A stretch of DNA of 7,881 nucleotides. Origin: an uncultured Lachnospiraceae bacterium. GTDB lineage: Bacteria > Bacillota > Clostridia > Lachnospirales > Lachnospiraceae. Position numbers and translations under genes: made by a program. The stretch is from assembly GCA_937965795.1 (NCBI GenBank), contig CALCMD010000126.1, positions 1-7,881 of the forward strand. Reading direction: 5' to 3'. Positions 5,629 to 7,881 of this stretch are shown in pieces. The notes beneath the pieces are model-generated. The model was not told the origin of the DNA and did no database searches. It saw only the letters and a list, made by a program, of their open reading frames with translations. Within the stretch, counting starts at the first letter, position 1. Every line of letters begins with the position of its first letter.

Positions 5629-6540
5629 TCACCGCTCCGTGGAAGGGCGGCGTTCCTGTGATTTATCATGCTGCGGGCGTATTCCCATGATCCGGTCCGT
5701 TTCCCTACGGACCAATCGGTCAAGTGCGCCCAAATCCTCCGGCGTAACGGCAAACTCCCGGTAATTCTCATACCAGAGCCCCGTGACTGCCGCAATCGGC
5801 GGTACCTTTTCCGGCCCTCCGGGAAAAAGGCGGTAGACCGGACCGCCGTCAAGGAGCATCTGCTTCGCTGTCCCCAGGGGTATGCGGTACATATCTGTGT
5901 CCGGGTTCTGCGCCTCCTCCATATACTCCACATTCAGACGTTCCTCCAAATCCTGGGGCATATAGGAAAATGCCTGCTCCTTCCATTGGCTGAACCGGTT
6001 AGAATAGCGGTACTGCCATTCCGTCACCTGCTCCGGCGCATAGAGGTAGCGCCAGGTTTTCAGGGCGTCCTTTTCGCACAGCTCCATTGCCTCCCATTTT
6101 TCAATGCCTGCCTCCGCCTTCGTGCCGTCCCGGTATTCCATGCTGACGCCGTAAGGGTAGAGGGTATTCCTTTCTATGTCCTGCCGCAGCGTGTCAAGGT
6201 CCATCATCAGGACATCCCCATACGGGCGCCCGTCCTCCCTTCGTTCCGTGTGGAACAGGAAGGCCCTTGCGGCGGGGTATTCTGTCATGGCGGCCATCCG
6301 GTAAAGCTCTCCTGTGGGATAGTAGGCAGACAGGGCATCAGCAAGCCATATGTGGTTTTTTCCCATGATAGCGATAGAATCCGGCCCGGTGTTGGTTGCC
6401 AGTGAGCGCAGGTTGAATTCACTTTCTCGCAGGAAATCCCCGGCCAAGATATGGAGCTCATAGGCAAACATGCCTAAATCCGTATCGCGGACTAAGTGAA
6501 TCTGCGGAAGCGCGTCCTCTTTCATTGTGGTTTGTGCCAT
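5629..6540 (-). CDS. Conserved hypothetical ICE protein, 303 residues
   Basis: This is a 303-residue protein I cannot assign to a named family. It is soluble with no signal peptide. Two parts can be seen. The N-terminal two thirds is rich in Tyr, Met and acidic residues, with GKNHIWLADALSAYYPTGEL (60-79), YGDVLMMDLDTLRQDI (107-122) and a Trp/Tyr-rich stretch WQYRYSNRFSQWKEQAF (175-191). A C-terminal module (about 215-290) reads MYRIPLGTAKQMLLDGGPVY, then GLWYENYREFAVTPEDLGAL. I recall similar C-terminal modules in other clostridial ICE proteins without a function. The end (HDKSQERRPSTER) is charged but does not match the PSV-QL tail. The start ATG at 6538-6540 directly follows the upstream TAA, with GGAGG nine bases before it inside the previous gene, so the two are probably translationally coupled. 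It is followed 30 bases later by the LPD1 gene. Confidence 0.75.
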   Translation of the reverse strand: MAQTTMKEDALPQIHLVRDTDLGMFAYELHILAGDFLRESEFNLRSLATNTGPDSIAIMGKNHIWLADALSAYYPTGELYRMAAMTEYPAARAFLFHTERREDGRPYGDVLMMDLDTLRQDIERNTLYPYGVSMEYRDGTKAEAGIEKWEAMELCEKDALKTWRYLYAPEQVTEWQYRYSNRFSQWKEQAFSYMPQDLEERLNVEYMEEAQNPDTDMYRIPLGTAKQMLLDGGPVYRLFPGGPEKVPPIAAVTGLWYENYREFAVTPEDLGALDRLVRRETDRIMGIRPQHDKSQERRPSTER

Positions 6541-6825
6541 TTATAAATTCCTCCCATCTGCTGGCGGCTGCCCTCCGGCAATCTTGCCGACGATCTCCGG
6601 CCCGGTCTCGTAAATCTGCATGAGCCGCTTGGCCGTTCCGCTGGGCTGCACGGCACCACTGGTCCAGAGCCGGACCGTGGAAGGGGCGACATTCATTAGA
6701 AGCGCAAAGCCTTTCTCGTTCATATCCAGTTTTTCCATTAGGGCCTTAACCATGTCAGGGCCATAGTCCGGGCACCGGGCAGCTTCGGCAATCATCTGTA
6801 AAGCGGTATTTTCTGTATTTGTCAT
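6541..6825 (-). CDS. Small helix-turn-helix protein (XRE/HigA-antitoxin-like)
   Basis: This 94-residue protein is predicted to bind DNA. Residues 24-72 form an HTH of the type found in HigA, MqsA and NadS-like antitoxins and regulators: DMVKALMEKLDMNEKGFALL, then MNVAPSTVRLWTSGAVQPSG and TAKRLMQIYE. The second (recognition) helix corresponds to APSTVRLWTSG. The family norm is W-E-S-G-x-x-x-P-S-G; here the Glu is Thr. No RelE/HigB-type toxin is encoded next to it, so an orphan regulator of the element is more likely than a toxin-antitoxin pair. The ATG start at 6823-6825 is eight bases from AGGAGG. The stop abuts the next gene's ATG. Its location in the middle of the operon rather than at its head suggests autoregulation or regulation elsewhere in the element, which the sequence does not settle. 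Confidence 0.8.
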   Translation of the reverse strand: MTNTENTALQMIAEAARCPDYGPDMVKALMEKLDMNEKGFALLMNVAPSTVRLWTSGAVQPSGTAKRLMQIYETGPEIVGKIAGGQPPADGRNL

Positions 6826-6859
6826 GATAAATTCCTCCTGTTATTCTGGCCCCTCGCTG

Positions 6860-7084
6860 TTAAACCGGGGCAAAGCTGATTTTGTTGTGTTCCATCCTCC
6901 GGGCAAATTCCTGGACGGCATATTTCACTCCGTCAATCTCTGCATGGGTCTGGTCCAGGAACCGGCAGAGGGAAAAATGCGTATCGCCGTTCCCATAGGA
7001 AAGGCAGAGTACGCCGTTGTTTGGAAGTGAAAACAGTTTTTTTCCTGTGCTGTCCGTAAAGCAAATCTGCTGAGCTTCATTCAT
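6860..7084 (-). CDS. Small conserved hypothetical ICE protein, 74 residues
   Basis: This small soluble protein of unknown function is 74 residues from the ATG at 7082-7084. It appears to be a compact beta-rich fold ending in a helix: KKLFSLPNNGVLCLSYGNGD, then HFSLCRFLDQTHAEIDGVKY and AVQEFARRMEHNKISFAP. The pattern of a T/S-x-Y-G-D-G strand, a C-R/Q-F/Y-L-D-x-T-H turn and a final EFA-RME helix is one I recall from short proteins encoded near Toprim/DUF3991 and LPD genes in clostridial ICEs. No named domain comes to mind. The single Cys pair (Cys46-type and Cys-Phe near the N-terminus) is too sparse for a zinc finger. A TTG two codons upstream (7090) is possible, but it is only four bases from the AAGGGGG site, whereas the ATG is ten. 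It follows the Toprim gene by 15 bases. Confidence 0.65.
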   Translation of the reverse strand: MNEAQQICFTDSTGKKLFSLPNNGVLCLSYGNGDTHFSLCRFLDQTHAEIDGVKYAVQEFARRMEHNKISFAPV

Positions 7085-7094
7085 AAGCAAAAAT

Positions 7095-7101
7095 CCCCCT
7101 T
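7095..7101 (-). promoter_or_regulatory. Ribosome binding site of the 74-residue gene
   Basis: AAGGGGG overlaps the TAA stop of the upstream Toprim gene and lies ten bases before ATG 7084. The variant GGGGG is weaker than the AGGAGG sites of the other genes here, so expression may be lower. Confidence 0.55.
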
Positions 7102-7881
7102 AAATAGAAACAGCCGCCTCTTTCTGGCGGCGTGGCTGCTGGCGTTCCTGTATCTGCTCCCTGATCCGCAGCAGCTTTTCGTTGTAGTCCTTCCCTGTGC
7201 GGGGCGGGTTGATCCCCACCCGGATATGCCTGAAACGCCGTTCCTCATGGAGCATTGCCTTGATTCTCCTGGCATTTTTAAGGCCGCCAAGGTCATTGTC
7301 CATGTAAAGATTAACGCGCCGTATTTCCGGGTGGCGTTTCAGAAATGCAATCAGCGCCACATGGGAAGTTCCGCCCAGCGATAGCCGGTAGCCATCCCAT
7401 TTCCAGCCTTCTAACTCCTGCAGCGTGGCATGGGAGAGGGCGTCAATGGGCGCCTCAAACACCGCCACATGTCGGCTGCCCGGATTCCTCGGTGGATAGC
7501 AGAAGCTATATTCCTTGTCGCTGCCGTAGACATCTTTTCTGAGATTACCGGTAATGCTCCGCATACATGCAAACTTTGCTTTCCCCGCATCATCCTTTCC
7601 CACAAACACACAGACCGGCTCGCCATGATACCGTGCCTCATAGAACAGCCCTTCCCGGAAACACTGGCTGATCACATCAGGGCTGATCCCGCGCCGCTGC
7701 AAATAGGAAACGGCAGAGGTGGCGCACCGTCTGGCCCAGGGGAGAGAAAAAGGTTTCTTCTCCGGTTCCTTATGCACGCGTTCTGTTGCTGCTGCACTCC
7801 GATAAGCCGGCGTTTGCTGGATTTCCCCGCCTACCAGCGTATGGACCGCATCCACCAGCCCATAGCCCCGAATCTGGATCA
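7100..7881 (-). CDS. DUF3991 and Toprim domain-containing protein (5' end outside window)
   Basis: This primase-like protein is truncated by the window edge. The frame stays open through base 7881 (IQIRGYGLVDAVHTL precedes any sure start), so the GTG at 7855 is probably an internal Val, and the missing N-terminus may hold a CHC2-type zinc finger as in related proteins. Counting from that Val, residues 45-120 are DUF3991-like (YLQRRGISPDVISQCFREGL, FVGKDDAGKAKFACMRSI). The Toprim fold follows: VAVFEAPIDALS (catalytic Glu134, 7454-7456), then VNLYMDNDLGGLKNA with Asp186-x-Asp188 (7292-7300), and GKDYNEKLL at 221-229. The acidic Glu and DxD residues for metal binding are all present, so the Toprim site looks intact. 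Such proteins are widespread on clostridial ICEs and plasmids, probably acting in DNA replication or strand conversion; that role is inference. It heads the visible operon. Confidence 0.87.
   Translation of the reverse strand, partial: IQIRGYGLVDAVHTLVGGEIQQTPAYRSAAATERVHKEPEKKPFSLPWARRCATSAVSYLQRRGISPDVISQCFREGLFYEARYHGEPVCVFVGKDDAGKAKFACMRSITGNLRKDVYGSDKEYSFCYPPRNPGSRHVAVFEAPIDALSHATLQELEGWKWDGYRLSLGGTSHVALIAFLKRHPEIRRVNLYMDNDLGGLKNARRIKAMLHEERRFRHIRVGINPPRTGKDYNEKLLRIREQIQERQQPRRQKEAAVSI

Noticed and set aside
6541..7084. HTH gene plus the 74-residue gene as a toxin-antitoxin pair
   Set aside because: The 74-residue protein shows no RelE/HigB, MazF or other toxin features, and it is separated from the HTH gene by 34 bases with its own ribosome site. 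An orphan regulator is more likely.

Overview
The window reads as part of an integrative and conjugative element (ICE, Tn1549/CTn-like class) from a Clostridia-type gut Firmicute. This rests on protein resemblance: a CD1115-type VirD4 coupling protein, a PcfB/DUF3801 protein, DUF3846-YodL, an LPD1 polyvalent protein and a DUF3991/Toprim protein. It also rests on strong AGGAGG ribosome binding sites with frequent TTG starts, and moderately GC-rich codon usage. The species cannot be named from the sequence.

All ten genes lie on the minus strand and are read from the right end of the window to the left. In transcription order they are: a 5'-truncated DUF3991/Toprim protein (7881-7100); a small conserved hypothetical (7084-6860); a small HTH protein (6825-6541); a 303-residue unknown (6540-5629); a 674-residue LPD1 protein with an HEWWH metallopeptidase motif (5598-3574); a 276-residue unknown (3557-2727); a DUF3846+YodL protein (2730-1627); a phage-type DPWDS-core unknown (1620-820); PcfB (768-298); and the first 100 codons of the VirD4-like coupling protein (301 to beyond base 1). 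Both window edges cut a gene.

The genes are packed as one operon. Two junctions overlap by a few bases (TTGA at 2727-2730, ATGA at 298-301), one is directly abutting (6540/6541), and the rest are separated by 6 to 51 bases. No stretch over about 50 bases lacks a gene. The longest gap (769-819) is AT-rich, holds a perfect TATAAT, and separates the accessory block from pcfB-virD4. I saw no rRNA, tRNA, CRISPR array, IS element, attachment site or convincing terminator.

Functionally, the left end begins the DNA-transfer module (PcfB, coupling protein). The middle is a cargo block of the kind described as polyvalent proteins of mobile elements. The most notable observation is a shared C-terminal tail, roughly [KR]-x-[PV]-S-[VL]-x-x-[QK]-L followed by a basic, Ala/Pro/Lys-rich stretch, on four neighbouring but otherwise unrelated proteins: PcfB, DUF3846-YodL, the 276-residue unknown and the LPD1 protein. 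It could be a common docking or transfer signal for the adjacent coupling protein, which would make the cargo proteins candidates for delivery with the DNA. That last step is inference.
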